Assembly: GCF_015776785.2 (NCBI RefSeq)
Contig: NZ_LFMD02000007.1
Coordinates: 955,547 to 1,019,546 of the forward strand
From: Kitasatospora sp. SUK 42
Lineage (GTDB): Bacteria; Actinomycetota; Actinomycetes; Streptomycetales; Streptomycetaceae
Length of the DNA stretch: 64,000 bases
Direction of reading: 5' to 3'
Position 1 is the stretch's first letter. The number at the start of each line of letters is the position of its first letter. The position numbers were made by a program, and so were the translations under genes. The notes below the pieces were generated by a model. It saw only the letters and a list, made by a program, of their open reading frames with translations. It was not told the origin of the DNA and did not search any database. Shown one piece after another: positions 1-8,678 of this stretch.

Positions 1-216
1 CTGCAGCTGCTGTTCGACCCCGAGGAGAGCGGGGCCGAGCCCACCCGGTCGTACGCGGCCCGGGTCAGCGGCCGCGACGACCTGGAGATCGCCGAGGGCT
101 TCCTGCGGCACGTCCGCCCCGGCGCCGAGCCGGAGCCGGACGAGCTCGGCTGGCTGCGCGAGGGCTTCGAGCTCGTCCGGGAGACCACCGACCGGAAGGC
201 TGACCTGCCCCGATGA
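1..216 (+). CDS. sbcD: Exonuclease SbcD, C-terminal end (partial)
   Basis: The open frame runs from the window edge to a TGA at 214-216 and gives the last 71 residues of a protein. They are acidic and charged (a ...DDLEIAEGFLRHVRP... stretch), as in the C-terminal cap of actinobacterial SbcD. The call rests mainly on context: the TGA overlaps the ATG of sbcC in an ATGA, the usual sbcDC arrangement. SbcD is the Mn-dependent nuclease subunit of the Mre11/Rad50-like complex that opens hairpins and processes DNA ends. The catalytic motifs lie outside the window. Confidence 0.8.
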   Translation: MQLLFDPEESGAEPTRSYAARVSGRDDLEIAEGFLRHVRPGAEPEPDELGWLREGFELVRETTDRKADLPR

Positions 217-3200
217 GGCTGCACCGGCTCACCGTCACCGCCTTCGGCCCGTTCGCGGGCAGCGAGACGGTGGACTTCGACGCGCTCGCCGCCGGCGGAC
301 TGTTCCTGCTGCGCGGCGCGACCGGCGCGGGCAAGAGCAGCGTGCTGGACGCGGTCTGCTTCGCCCTGTACGGCGAGACGCCGAACGCCCGCCGGGCCAA
401 CCGGCTGCGCAGCGACCACGCCGATCCGAAGCTGCTGACCGAGGTGCGGCTGGAGCTGACGCTGGGCGGGCGGCGGCTGCAGATCACCCGGCTGCCCGAG
501 CAGCGCCGACCGAAGAAGGTCGGCACCGGCACCACCGTCGAGCGGCCGCAGACCCTGCTGCGCGAGTGGACAGCCGACCCGGGCGACGGCACGCCCGGCT
601 GGCGGCCGGTCAGCAAGTCGCACCAGGAGGCCGGGGAGGAGATCCACCGGCTGGTCGGTATGAGCCGGGAGCAGTTCTGCCAGGTGGTGCTGCTGCCGCA
701 GGGCGACTTCGCCCACTTCCTCAAGGCCGACTCGGAGGAGCGCGGCAAGCTGCTGCGGCGGCTGTTCGACACCGAGCGCTACGGGCTGGTCGAGGCCTGG
801 CTGGCCGAGCAGCGGCGTGCCCAGGAGTCCGCCGTCCAGGCCGGTCGGCGCCGGCTGCGCGACCTCGCCAGCAAGGCCGAGCAGGCGGCCGGGCCCGGCG
901 CCGAGCCCGCCGACGGCTGGGTGCCCATCGAGGACGGCGACGACGGCCTGACCGCCGGGGTGCTCGGCTGGGCGGCGGTCCTGCGCAGCGGCGCCGCCGA
1001 ACAACTCACCGTCACGGAGGCCGCGCTCGCGGGCGCCGCGGCCTCGCAGCGCGCCGCTCAGGAGGGCCGGGCGGCCGCCGAGGAGCTGGCCGGCCGGCAG
1101 CGCCGGTACCGGGAGGCACTGGCCGAGGCCGAGCGGCTCACCGGGTTCGAGCAGGCGGCGGCGCGGGACCGGCAGCGGCTGGCCGCCGCGCAGGAGGCCG
1201 TCGGGGTGGAGTCCGCGCTGCGGCTGCGGGGCGGCGCGGCCGAGGCCCTCGGGCGTGCGCAGGAAGCGGAGCGCCGGCGCTGGGAGGCGCTCTCCCGGGT
1301 CGGTGGCGAGGGGCACGCGCTCGCCGGGACGGACGCCGCCGGGCTGGCCGAGGCCGAGCTGCGGCTGCGCGCCGAGGTGGTCCGGTTGGAGGCGGCCCGG
1401 GCGGAGGAGCGGCGCTGCGCCGAACTCGCCCGCGAGCAGCGGTCCCTGACCGCGGACCGACGCGGCGCCGAGGAGCTGGCCGAGGATGCCGAGGACTGGC
1501 TGGCCGAGTTCGACGGCGAGCTGGGCCGGTTGGAGGAGCAGCAGTCCCGGGCCCGGGCGGCGATCGCCCGGGTCGAGCAACTGGACGGCCAGCGGGCCGA
1601 GTTGAAGACCCGCCTGGACGCATCCCGGGAGCGCGACGGGCTGCGGGCCGAGCTGGAGACCGCCGGGCCCCGGGTCGCCGAGCTGCGCACCGCCGCGCTG
1701 GACGCCCGCGAGCACAGCCTCGACCTGCGCGACCGCCGGCTGACGGGCATGGCCGCCGAGCTGGCCGAGCAGTTGCGGGCGGGCGAGGCCTGCCGGGTCT
1801 GCGGCTCGCCCGAGCACCCGGCACCCGCCGAGGCCACCGAGGGCGGCCGGGTGAGCGCCGAGGACGAGGAGCGGGCCCGCCGGGCCCAGGCCGCCGCCGA
1901 GCAGGCCTGGACGGACGCCGACCAGGCCCTGACCGCGCTGCGGGTGCGCGAGGCGACCGCCGCCGGAGCGGCCGGGCCTGACACGGCGGACGCGCTCTCG
2001 CGCTCCCTGGCCGAGCTGGAGGCCGAGCACCGCGAGGCGCTGCACCAGGCGGAGGCTCTCGGCCGGGTCGAGCAGGAGATCGACCGGCTGTCGCAGGACC
2101 GCACCCGTCGGCTGAACGAGTTGCACGAGGCCAAGGAGCGCGCCGCCGTCCTCACCGACCGGCTGCAGGCCCTCGACGCCGAACAGCGGGAGCTGACCGC
2201 CCGGGTGGCGGCCGCGCGGGGCGACGCGGCCTCGGTCGCCGACCGGGCCGAGGCCCTCACCCGGCTCACCGGGGAGGTCACGGCCACGGCCGCCTCCGCC
2301 CGGGCCCGCGCGGAGGCGGCGGCCCGGCTCGACGAGGCCGAGGACGAGCTGGGCAAGGCCGCCGCCGGGGCGGGCTTCCCGAACGTCGGGGCCGCGCTCG
2401 CGGTGCTGCTGCCACGCGAGGAGCGCGAGCGGCTGGAGGCCCGGCTGGAGCGGCACCGTGCGGAGTCCGCCGCCGTCCGGCACGAGCTGGCGCTGCCCGA
2501 GCTGGCCGAGGCCGCCACCCGTCCACCGGTCGACCTGCCCGCCGCCGCGGCCGCGCTCGGCGCCGCCACCGACCGGCTCGGCCGGGCGCACGCCGCCCGG
2601 TCCGCGGCCGGCGAGCGCTGCGCGGCGCTGGCCTCGATCGGGCGACAGCTGACCGACCTGGCCGGCGAGCTGGCCCCCGCCCTGGAACGGTACGGGCGGA
2701 TCAACCGGCTCGCCGCGCTGGCGTCCGGCACCTCCACCGAGAACCGACTGCGGATGCGCCTGGAGTCGTACGTGCTGGCGGCCCGGCTGGAGCAGGTCGC
2801 GGCGGCGGCCAGCGACCGACTGGTGCGGATGTCCGGCGGCCGCTACACCCTGATACACAGCGACGACCGGGGCACCGGCAACAAGCGCTCCGGCCTGGCC
2901 CTGCGGGTGGTCGACGCCTGGACGGGCACCGAGCGGGACACCGCGACGCTCTCCGGTGGCGAGAGCTTCTTCGCCTCGCTCTCCCTCGCCCTCGGCCTGG
3001 CCGACGTGGTGACCGACGAGGCGGGCGGCATGCCGTTGGACACCCTGTTCATCGACGAGGGCTTCGGCACCCTGGACGAGCAGTCCCTGGAGGAGGTGAT
3101 GGACGTCCTCGACGGTCTGCGCGAGCGGGACCGCGCGGTCGGCATCGTCAGCCACGTCGCCGACCTGCGCAGCCGCATCCCCGCCCAGCTGCTGGTCCGC

Positions 3201-3251
3201 AAGGGCCGCCACGGCTCGACCCTGGCGCTGGCCGGCCGGGAGGACGCCTAG
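213..3251 (+). CDS. sbcC: Nuclease SbcCD subunit C (Rad50-like SMC ATPase)
   Basis: This 1012-aa protein has the full Rad50/SbcC layout. Walker A GATGAGKS is at residues 35-42. Long Ala/Glu/Arg-rich coiled coils flank a zinc-hook CxxC (Cys527 and Cys530, CRVCG). The ABC signature LSGGES is at about 913-918, followed by Walker B and D-loop TLFIDEGFGTLD. The partner nuclease SbcD ends inside the start codon (ATGA overlap), so the two are translationally coupled. Together they cleave hairpins and long palindromes arising at stalled forks. That is notable here because the same window holds several long inverted repeats. Length is normal for the family. Confidence 0.97.
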   Translation: MRLHRLTVTAFGPFAGSETVDFDALAAGGLFLLRGATGAGKSSVLDAVCFALYGETPNARRANRLRSDHADPKLLTEVRLELTLGGRRLQITRLPEQRRPKKVGTGTTVERPQTLLREWTADPGDGTPGWRPVSKSHQEAGEEIHRLVGMSREQFCQVVLLPQGDFAHFLKADSEERGKLLRRLFDTERYGLVEAWLAEQRRAQESAVQAGRRRLRDLASKAEQAAGPGAEPADGWVPIEDGDDGLTAGVLGWAAVLRSGAAEQLTVTEAALAGAAASQRAAQEGRAAAEELAGRQRRYREALAEAERLTGFEQAAARDRQRLAAAQEAVGVESALRLRGGAAEALGRAQEAERRRWEALSRVGGEGHALAGTDAAGLAEAELRLRAEVVRLEAARAEERRCAELAREQRSLTADRRGAEELAEDAEDWLAEFDGELGRLEEQQSRARAAIARVEQLDGQRAELKTRLDASRERDGLRAELETAGPRVAELRTAALDAREHSLDLRDRRLTGMAAELAEQLRAGEACRVCGSPEHPAPAEATEGGRVSAEDEERARRAQAAAEQAWTDADQALTALRVREATAAGAAGPDTADALSRSLAELEAEHREALHQAEALGRVEQEIDRLSQDRTRRLNELHEAKERAAVLTDRLQALDAEQRELTARVAAARGDAASVADRAEALTRLTGEVTATAASARARAEAAARLDEAEDELGKAAAGAGFPNVGAALAVLLPREERERLEARLERHRAESAAVRHELALPELAEAATRPPVDLPAAAAALGAATDRLGRAHAARSAAGERCAALASIGRQLTDLAGELAPALERYGRINRLAALASGTSTENRLRMRLESYVLAARLEQVAAAASDRLVRMSGGRYTLIHSDDRGTGNKRSGLALRVVDAWTGTERDTATLSGGESFFASLSLALGLADVVTDEAGGMPLDTLFIDEGFGTLDEQSLEEVMDVLDGLRERDRAVGIVSHVADLRSRIPAQLLVRKGRHGSTLALAGREDA

Positions 3252-3264
3252 GGAGGACTCCTCA

Positions 3265-3337
3265 GGGAACCCGCGTTGAAGGGCCCGCGCTCGATGGACC
3301 CGCGCTCAGGGACCCAGCGCTGAAGGGCCCGCGCTCA
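3265..3337. repeat. Imperfect tandem repeat downstream of sbcC, reaching the stop of the next gene
   Basis: About five copies of a 14-16 bp unit of the form GGRACCCGCGYTSA fill the space between sbcC and the converging small gene. The 16-mer TGAAGGGCCCGCGCTC occurs exactly at 3277-3292 and 3321-3336. The last unit contains the TCA (3335-3337) that is the stop codon of the minus-strand gene, and an in-register TCA occurs at 3306-3308. It resembles the other stop-codon tandem repeats at 9365, 54518 and 56011. Confidence 0.7.
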
Positions 3338-3568
3338 GCCCGAGCAGGCCAGCCGCTGCGCCTGCTGCCAGGCGCACACCGGGCACAGCGTGCCGCCCGG
3401 CTGGTCGGCGGGCAGCTCGGTCGGCTCCCCGCACAGCACGCAGTCCGCCCGGGGCCCGGTCGCCCCAGGGTCATGCCGCAGCGCCGCCTCCGCCGAGCCG
3501 TCGGGGGCGAGCTCGCAGACCGCCGCGTCGTCGCTCACGCCTGCGGGGTTCTTCGCGATGTCGCTCAT
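3335..3568 (-). CDS. Small putative zinc-ribbon protein, 77 aa
   Basis: A short conserved-looking protein with two CxxC pairs, DCVLCGEP and TLCPVCAW, about 17 residues apart. This spacing suits one structural zinc site. It has no transmembrane segment and a hydrophilic, acidic N-terminus. The ATG has a good ribosome site (AGGAAGG about 5 nt upstream). It converges with sbcC and is divergent from the DUF1990 gene. I recognise the type (small cysteine-ribbon proteins common in streptomycetes) but know no function. Confidence 0.75.
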   Translation of the reverse strand: MSDIAKNPAGVSDDAAVCELAPDGSAEAALRHDPGATGPRADCVLCGEPTELPADQPGGTLCPVCAWQQAQRLACSG

Positions 3569-3713
3569 GCCGCCTTCCTACTCCGCACCCCCGCCCGACC
3601 GCAAGGCAGCCCCACCCCGACCCCCGGCCCCGGCCCCCGCCCCGGACGGTGCCCGACGCCGCCCGAAGCCCCCGTCGACGGTGAGCCCCGGGCACGCGGC
3701 TACCGTGGCCGGC

Positions 3714-4262
3714 ATGGTTACCGATCTTCAGCGGCGGTTGCAGGCCGCCAGGGCCACCGCCCCCACGTACGCCGAGGTGGGGGCCACCCGGCACGGCCGG
3801 TTGCCGGAGGGGTACGCGCACCTGCGGCGGCGGGTGCACCTGGGGCGGGGGGCGGAGGTGCTGGAGCGGGCCGGGCGGTACGTGCTGGGCTGGGGCAGCC
3901 AGCTGGGCACCGGCTTGGCGGTGTTCCCGGGCGAGCCGGCCCGGGAGGGGGCCACCGTGCTGCTGCGGCTGAACCTGCCGGGCACCCGGTGGCCGCGGCT
4001 GGTGATCCCCTGCCGGGTGGTGTGGACGGTGGAGGAGCCGGACCGGATCGGCTTCGCGTACGGGACGCTACCGGGGCACCCGGAGTGCGGCGAGGAGTCG
4101 TTCATGGTGTCGATGGACGCCGAGGGCGAGGTGTGGTTCGAGGTCGCCGCGTTCTCCCGGCTGTCCGCCTGGTACGCCCGGCTGGGCCGTCCGGTCGCGC
4201 TGCTCTGCCAGCACCTGGCGATCGAGCGCTACCTCGCCGCGGTCGCCGCCCACGCGGGCTGA
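3714..4262 (+). CDS. DUF1990 family protein
   Basis: A 182-aa soluble protein with features of DUF1990 (YndJ/UPF0548-like): an N-terminal TYAEVGATR segment, a central RLVIPCRVVWTVEEPDRIGFAYG strand region, the near-diagnostic GHPECGEESF motif, and a C-terminal FSRLSAWYARLG helix. The frame is open upstream to 3390, but that part is Arg/Pro-rich and lies opposite the previous gene. The ATG at 3714 begins the conserved part. Its ribosome site is weak. The fold is lipid-binding-like in some models, but no activity is established to my knowledge. Confidence 0.85.
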   Translation: MVTDLQRRLQAARATAPTYAEVGATRHGRLPEGYAHLRRRVHLGRGAEVLERAGRYVLGWGSQLGTGLAVFPGEPAREGATVLLRLNLPGTRWPRLVIPCRVVWTVEEPDRIGFAYGTLPGHPECGEESFMVSMDAEGEVWFEVAAFSRLSAWYARLGRPVALLCQHLAIERYLAAVAAHAG

Positions 4263-4280
4263 GGCGCCGGAGAGGGGCCG

Positions 4281-4736
4281 TCAGCCGAGGAAGGACAGCC
4301 GCACGGTGCGGCGCGGGTTGTCCCCGTTGGTGTCGATCAGCACCACGGACTGCCAGACGCCGAGCGCCAGCTGGCCGCCGAGCACCGGCAGGGTGGCGTG
4401 CGGGGCGACCAGGCCGGGCACCACGTGGTCCCGTCCGTGGCCGGGGCTGCCGTGCCGGTGGCGCCAGCGGTCGTCCGCCGGGAGCAGCTCGCGCAGGGTG
4501 GCGAGGAAGTCGTCGTCGCTGCCCGAGCCGGTCTCCAGGACGGCGATCCCGGCGGTGGCGTGCGGGACGAAGACGTTGAGCAGTCCGTCGCGCCCGGTGG
4601 CCCGCTCGTCGAGGAACGCGGCGCAGCGGTCCGTGATGTCGAGCGCGACCTCACGGTTGCCGGTGGTGATCTCCAGGGTGGTGGTCTGGAAGGAGCCGGT
4701 TGACCCGGTTGACGTGGAGTGGTTGTTGTCCGCCAT
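4281..4736 (-). CDS. YjbQ family protein (UPF0047, secondary thiamine-phosphate synthase type)
   Basis: A 151-aa protein matching the YjbQ/UPF0047 family. It has an NREVALDITD start strand, the VPHATAGIAVLE motif with its conserved His, DDRWRHRHG, a GRDHVVPGLVAPH segment and the terminal QSVVLIDTN(G)...RTVRLSFLG. Some family members have weak thiamine-phosphate synthase activity; the true role is unclear. The N-terminus has a Ser/Thr-rich extension of about 15 residues. ATG at 4736 follows AGGA. It ends 18 bp from the converging DUF1990 gene. Confidence 0.93.
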   Translation of the reverse strand: MADNNHSTSTGSTGSFQTTTLEITTGNREVALDITDRCAAFLDERATGRDGLLNVFVPHATAGIAVLETGSGSDDDFLATLRELLPADDRWRHRHGSPGHGRDHVVPGLVAPHATLPVLGGQLALGVWQSVVLIDTNGDNPRRTVRLSFLG

Positions 4737-4835
4737 GGCGCCATCCTGACCCAGGTCAGCGGGCCGGGCGTACTCCCTCGCCGACTGCCCTCGCGGGGGC
4801 GGCGAACTCGCATAGGGTGAAAGGTTCAGACCAAA

Positions 4836-4899
4836 GCACCGGACCGGTGCCCGGACACACCAAAGACCCGGCGGACCGGATGGTCCACCGGGCCGGGTC
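4836..4899. terminator. Two adjacent hairpins, probable terminator
   Basis: GCACCGG-A-CCGGTGC (4836-4850) is a perfect dyad. Next comes a longer hairpin with outer arms GACCCGGC (4865-4872) and GCCGGGTC (4892-4899) and an inner GGACC-GGAT-GGTCC stem. They lie just past the stop codon of the minus-strand 90-aa gene, and also upstream of the YjbQ start. Termination is the simplest reading; there is no U-tract. Confidence 0.55.
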
Positions 4900-4910
4900 G
4901 GGCGAGAGCG

Positions 4911-5183
4911 CTAGCCGCGCCCGCCGAACAGGCTCCGCCGCAGCCGACGCAGCGGCGCCAGCAGCGAGACCCGGGTGTGGCGACGACGGGAGGACGTCGC
5001 CGGGGCGTCGGCGCCGCGCGGCGTCAGCTCCCTTATCAGCCCGAGCGCCTCGGCGGTGTCCACCGCCGGGAGTGCGGGCGCGCCGAGCACGGCCAGGTGT
5101 CGCTCGATCCGGCGGCCGGTCGTGCCGACACCGCACTGGATCGCCGGCACGCGGGGCCGAGTCCGCACTTGCATGTGTTCCAT
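4911..5183 (-). CDS. Hypothetical protein, 90 aa, basic C-terminus
   Basis: The frame is open further upstream, but the ATG at 5183 (MEHMQVRTRPRV) follows a GGGTGGGAAAA ribosome-site-like run and a drop in GC. The product is small and soluble. Residues 15-55 are mildly hydrophobic; it ends in an Arg-rich tail (LLAPLRRLRRSLFGGRG) that could form an amphipathic, membrane- or nucleic-acid-binding helix. Two strong hairpins follow the stop, which supports a real transcription unit. I do not recognise a family. Confidence 0.5.
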   Translation of the reverse strand: MEHMQVRTRPRVPAIQCGVGTTGRRIERHLAVLGAPALPAVDTAEALGLIRELTPRGADAPATSSRRRHTRVSLLAPLRRLRRSLFGGRG

Positions 5184-5949
5184 CAGTTTTCCCACCCCTA
5201 CGAGGCGCCAGGGCCGTGAGGCGAAGACTATCCGTGACGGACGGCCTTCGCGCAACCGTCCATGGTGTTGTGCCACCGTACCGTGCGACGTCAACTGACG
5301 ATGCACCAGGGGCCGCCCGGGCGATCACGACTAGGCATCAATGATGGTGCACGACCAGCCGTCCGTCAGCAGGAACGGCAATCTCGGGCCCGATACCGGT
5401 GCGCACCGCACGCGCCGGGCGCGCGGAAGGGCGCACGGCGAGAACCGGACCGCTCCCCCGGCTCCTCCCATATAGGGGACAGCCGCCAGATCGACAAAGC
5501 GATCACCACCGCCGATAACACCGCCCCCCGATAGCACCGCCACCACCACCGCCATCGCCACCGCTGTCGACCTCGATGCAGCCGAGATTCCCGATGCCTT
5601 CATGAAGTGAACACATTCGAGGGATTGACTAGCGCGAATCCTCCAAGCAGTATCTGTTGGAACGTGCCAGCTGCCCGCACCGCAGCAGGCGCGTGTTCGA
5701 GTGATGAACGACTCGATGAAGAACTCCGGCTCCCGCGAGCCACTGCCCGGCCGCCTCGACGCTGCGGTGGCCAGGCTCGCAGGGTGCCCGGACCGGCGGC
5801 CGGCCGTAGAGGGTCGGCCCGGCCGCCACCAGACTGCCGGTGCCGCCCCGCTCGGGGCCCGGCACCGGCGGTTCCGGGCCCAGCCCCGCCGTCCCGCCCC
5901 CCGGACGTCCCCGCAGGTCGCGCCCGGTCGATCGGTAGACTCGGCCAGC
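5184..5949. other. 766-bp gap: lower-GC intergenic region
   Basis: No convincing gene lies here. Frames on both strands are open only as GC-rich shadows, with atypical codons (GCA, ACA, GGA) and no ribosome site. The region contains a degenerate ACC/GCC trinucleotide run (about 5515-5575), a CCCATATAGGGGA patch near 5467, and a promoter-like -35/-10 pair at 5625-5653. An inverted repeat (CCGGTGCCG / CGGCACCGG, about 5837-5870) could fold in the leader of the glycosyltransferase mRNA. Confidence 0.6.
5625..5653 (+). promoter_or_regulatory. Candidate promoter for the glycosyltransferase gene
   Basis: TTGACT (5625-5630) and CAGTAT (5648-5653) are separated by exactly 17 bp in a local low-GC patch, matching the vegetative sigma consensus well. 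If used, the transcript begins near 5660 and has a leader of about 290 nt before the GTG at 5950, with an internal GC hairpin. Direction and spacing fit; nothing proves use. Confidence 0.4.
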
Positions 5950-8232
5950 GTGTCCCTCCTCCTCAGCATCGTGCTCCCGGTCCACGGCGTGGAGCGGTAC
6001 CTGCCGCGCTGCCTCGACTCGATCCTCGGCGACGTCCCGACCGCGGAGTCCCGCTTCGAGGTGATCGCGGTCGACGACCTCTCCCCCGACGGCTCCGGTG
6101 CGATCCTGGACGCCTACGCCGCCCGCGACCGCCGGCTGCGGGTGCTGCACCTCACCGAGAACCAGGGCCTCGGCGGCGCCCGCACCGCCGCCCTGCCGCA
6201 GGCGCGCGGCGAGTACGTCTGGTTCGTGGACAGCGACGACTGGCTGCCCGAGCGGACGGTCAGCGTGATCCTGGACGAGCTGGAGCAGGAGCGCCGCCGC
6301 GAGACCCCCGCCGACGTGCTGCTCACCGACTTCACCCACGTCTACCCGGACGGCGAGACCGAGCCCAACCCCTGGCGGCACGTGCTGGTCGGCTCCCCGC
6401 TGGTCGAGGGCTGCACGCTGGCCGAGCACCCCGCGCTCTTCCAGACCGTGATGTCGGTGTGGAACAAGGTCTTCCGCCGCGCCTTCCTGGAGGGCCTCGA
6501 CGTCGCCTTCGGTCGCGGCTACTACGAGGACATCTCGGTCACCTACCCGGCGCTGCTGGCCGCCGAGCGGCTGCGCTACCTCGACCGCCCCTGCTACGTC
6601 TACCGGCGCGGCCGGGACGGCGCGATCACCACCACCGCCTCCCCCAAGCACGCAGACGTGTTCGCCCAGTACGACGCGATCTTCGCCTTCCTGGACCGCC
6701 CGGACCGCCCCGGCCGGCCCGTCCCGGAGTCGCTGCGCACCCTCGTCTTCGACCGCACCGTCCGCCAGGCGCTGAACGTCTACGACACCCCCGGGCTCGT
6801 CCCCACCGACCTGCGCAAGGACTTCTTCCGCCGGATCGCCCAGCACTTCGAGCGCCACCGCCCGGCCGGCTACCGCTTCCCCGGCGGGGTGCGCGGCGTG
6901 CAGTACCGGCTGGCCTCGCGCGGCGCCCGGATCGCCTACGCGGAGCTGCGCCGCACCGGGCGGCTGCCGCGCGAACTCAAGCGCGGGGCACGGGCGGTGG
7001 CGCCCGCGGTGCGCAAGGGCGTGCGCAGCGGCGCGCGGTTCACCGCGTACAACGCCTTCCGCCGGATGCCGCTGGACGAGGGCCTGGCGGTCTACGCCGC
7101 GTACTGGCACCGGGGTTACGCGTGCAGCCCAGCGGCGATCTACGAGAAGGCGAAGGAACTCGCCCCGCAGATCCGCGGCGTGTGGGTGGTGGAGAACCGC
7201 CAGCAGGCCGCCGCCCTGCCGTCCGGCGTGCCGTACGTGATCGTCAACACGCCCGCCTACCTCAAGGCGATGGCGACCGCCAAGTACTTCGTCAACAACG
7301 TCAACTTCCCCCACACGATGGCGAAGCGGCCCGGCACGGTGCACGTGCAGACCCAGCACGGCACCCCGGTCAAGGCCATGGGGATGGATCTGCGCCGCTA
7401 CCCGGAGGCCGCGGAGGGGATGGACTTCGAGCGGCTCCAGGAGGGCATAGACCGCTGGGACTTCCTCGTCTCCTCCAACCCGCACACCAGCGAGCACTTC
7501 ACCCGGGCCTTCCCCGGCCGCTACGAGCTGCTGGAGACGGGCTACCCGCGCAACGACCGTCTGGCGAACGCCACTTCGGAGGACATGCGGGCGATGCGCG
7601 AGCGGCTCGGGCTGCGCCCCGGCACCACCGCCGTGTTGTACGCGCCGACCCACCGCGGCGGCAAGGGCGGCTACGTGCCGCTGCTGGACGTGGCGGAGCT
7701 GGCCCGGCGGCTGGGCCCGCGCTTCACGCTGCTGGTGCGCACCCACTACTTCCACACCGGCGGCCCGGGCGACCTGGCGGCGGGCGAGGACGCGGCCGCG
7801 ATCCTGGACGTGTCGGCGCACCCGACCGTGGAGGACCTCTACCTCGCGGCGGACGTGCTGGTGACGGACTACTCCTCGATGATGTTCGACTACGCGGTGC
7901 TGGACCGGCCGGTGGTGATATTCGCCCCGGACTGGGAGGAGTACCGGCGTGAGCGCGGCGTGTACTTCGACCTGTTCGAGGAGCCGCCGGGCGCGGTCAC
8001 CGTGGACGCGGACGGGCTGGTGCGGGCGCTGCGGGCGGGCGATCCGGAGTGGTCGTCGCGGGCGCGGTTCCGGGCGAAGTTCTGCGTCTGGGACGACGGC
8101 GGGGCGGCGGAGCGGGTGGTGCGCCGGGTCTTCCCGGTCAGGAGTGCCGCGACCGATGCTGGGAAGGGCGCCGCGACGGGTGCCGGGGACGAAAGCGGGA
8201 CCGACGCCGGGAAGGGCGCCGGGGAGCGCTGA
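5950..8232 (+). CDS. Bifunctional GT2 glycosyltransferase / CDP-glycerol glycerophosphotransferase
   Basis: Residues 1-230 form a GT-A glycosyltransferase 2 domain (LLSIVLPVHGVERYL start, VDSDDW nucleotide/metal motif, a KVFRRAF acceptor segment). A basic linker follows. Residues about 375-735 form a CDP-glycerol:poly(glycerophosphate) transferase domain, with TQHGTPVKAMG, ETGYPRND, YAPTHRG and TDYSSMMFDYA motifs. Such fusions build teichoic- or related wall polymers at the inner membrane face. The frame extends to 5701, but that portion is Arg/Pro-rich junk-like sequence; GTG 5950 starts exactly at the conserved domain. The C-terminus is a degenerate DAGKGA repeat tail. Confidence 0.92.
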   Translation: MSLLLSIVLPVHGVERYLPRCLDSILGDVPTAESRFEVIAVDDLSPDGSGAILDAYAARDRRLRVLHLTENQGLGGARTAALPQARGEYVWFVDSDDWLPERTVSVILDELEQERRRETPADVLLTDFTHVYPDGETEPNPWRHVLVGSPLVEGCTLAEHPALFQTVMSVWNKVFRRAFLEGLDVAFGRGYYEDISVTYPALLAAERLRYLDRPCYVYRRGRDGAITTTASPKHADVFAQYDAIFAFLDRPDRPGRPVPESLRTLVFDRTVRQALNVYDTPGLVPTDLRKDFFRRIAQHFERHRPAGYRFPGGVRGVQYRLASRGARIAYAELRRTGRLPRELKRGARAVAPAVRKGVRSGARFTAYNAFRRMPLDEGLAVYAAYWHRGYACSPAAIYEKAKELAPQIRGVWVVENRQQAAALPSGVPYVIVNTPAYLKAMATAKYFVNNVNFPHTMAKRPGTVHVQTQHGTPVKAMGMDLRRYPEAAEGMDFERLQEGIDRWDFLVSSNPHTSEHFTRAFPGRYELLETGYPRNDRLANATSEDMRAMRERLGLRPGTTAVLYAPTHRGGKGGYVPLLDVAELARRLGPRFTLLVRTHYFHTGGPGDLAAGEDAAAILDVSAHPTVEDLYLAADVLVTDYSSMMFDYAVLDRPVVIFAPDWEEYRRERGVYFDLFEEPPGAVTVDADGLVRALRAGDPEWSSRARFRAKFCVWDDGGAAERVVRRVFPVRSAATDAGKGAATGAGDESGTDAGKGAGER

Positions 8233-8243
8233 GGGCCTCCGGA

Positions 8244-8278
8244 CGGGGCCGGTGCCGCCGGTACGGCGCCCGGCCCCG
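8244..8278. terminator. Bidirectional hairpin terminator
   Basis: CGGGGCCGG (8244-8252) pairs with CCGGCCCCG (8270-8278), with an inner GCCG/CGGC pairing in the loop. It lies between the stops of the converging glycosyltransferase and EF-hand genes, so it likely serves both. There is no T-run, as is usual in high-GC actinobacteria. Confidence 0.65.
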
Positions 8279-8289
8279 TGGGCCCTGGT

Positions 8290-8502
8290 TCAGCGCTGGC
8301 GGGCGGCCAGGAACTCGTCGAAGGTCAGGTAGCCCTGGTGGTGGGTGTCCATCGCGTGGATCAGCGCCTCGGCCATCGAGAGCGTCACGTCGTGGTCGCC
8401 CATCTCGTTGGCGACCAGCGCGTACTCGGCCGCGGTGATCTTGCCGTCGCCGTTCTTGTCGAATCGGTCGAACATCGCCTTGATGGCCTCAGTGGTCTCC
8501 AT
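8290..8502 (-). CDS. EF-hand calcium-binding protein, 70 aa
   Basis: A calmodulin-like protein consisting of one EF-hand pair. Loop 1 is DKNGDGKITAAE, a canonical 12-residue Ca site (Asp1, Asn3, Asp5, Lys7, Glu12). Loop 2 is DTHHQGYLTFDE, where positions 3 and 5 are His and Gln, so its Ca affinity may be low. Streptomycetes carry several such Cab proteins that may buffer or sense Ca2+ during development. ATG at 8502 follows an AGGAGGG ribosome site. Convergent with the preceding gene; divergent from the acyltransferase. Confidence 0.93.
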   Translation of the reverse strand: METTEAIKAMFDRFDKNGDGKITAAEYALVANEMGDHDVTLSMAEALIHAMDTHHQGYLTFDEFLAARQR

Positions 8503-8678
8503 GGTGCCCTCCTGCGTACTGCGGGGTCGTGCTCGGTTCGGACGGCCGTACCCTACCCGGCCGTGGTACGCGCCACGGTCTCCGGGAGTGGACGCGCGCC
8601 GGGGTCCGTGTCGTAGTCTGCGGATCTGATCGCGGACCCGGGCTCCTCCCGGGCGGTCGTTCGTCCAGGGAGGGAACC

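Noticed and set aside
5701..5949. N-terminal extension of the glycosyltransferase to a GTG at 5701
   Set aside because: Eighty-three extra residues rich in Arg, Pro and Gly without similarity to the GT2 domain and no ribosome site. GTG 5950 starts precisely at the conserved LLSIVLPVHG.
5331..5969. 212-aa minus-strand open frame in the gap before the glycosyltransferase
   Set aside because: Codon use is unlike neighbouring genes, there is no ribosome site, and part of it is a trinucleotide repeat. The frame is open mainly because of GC content.
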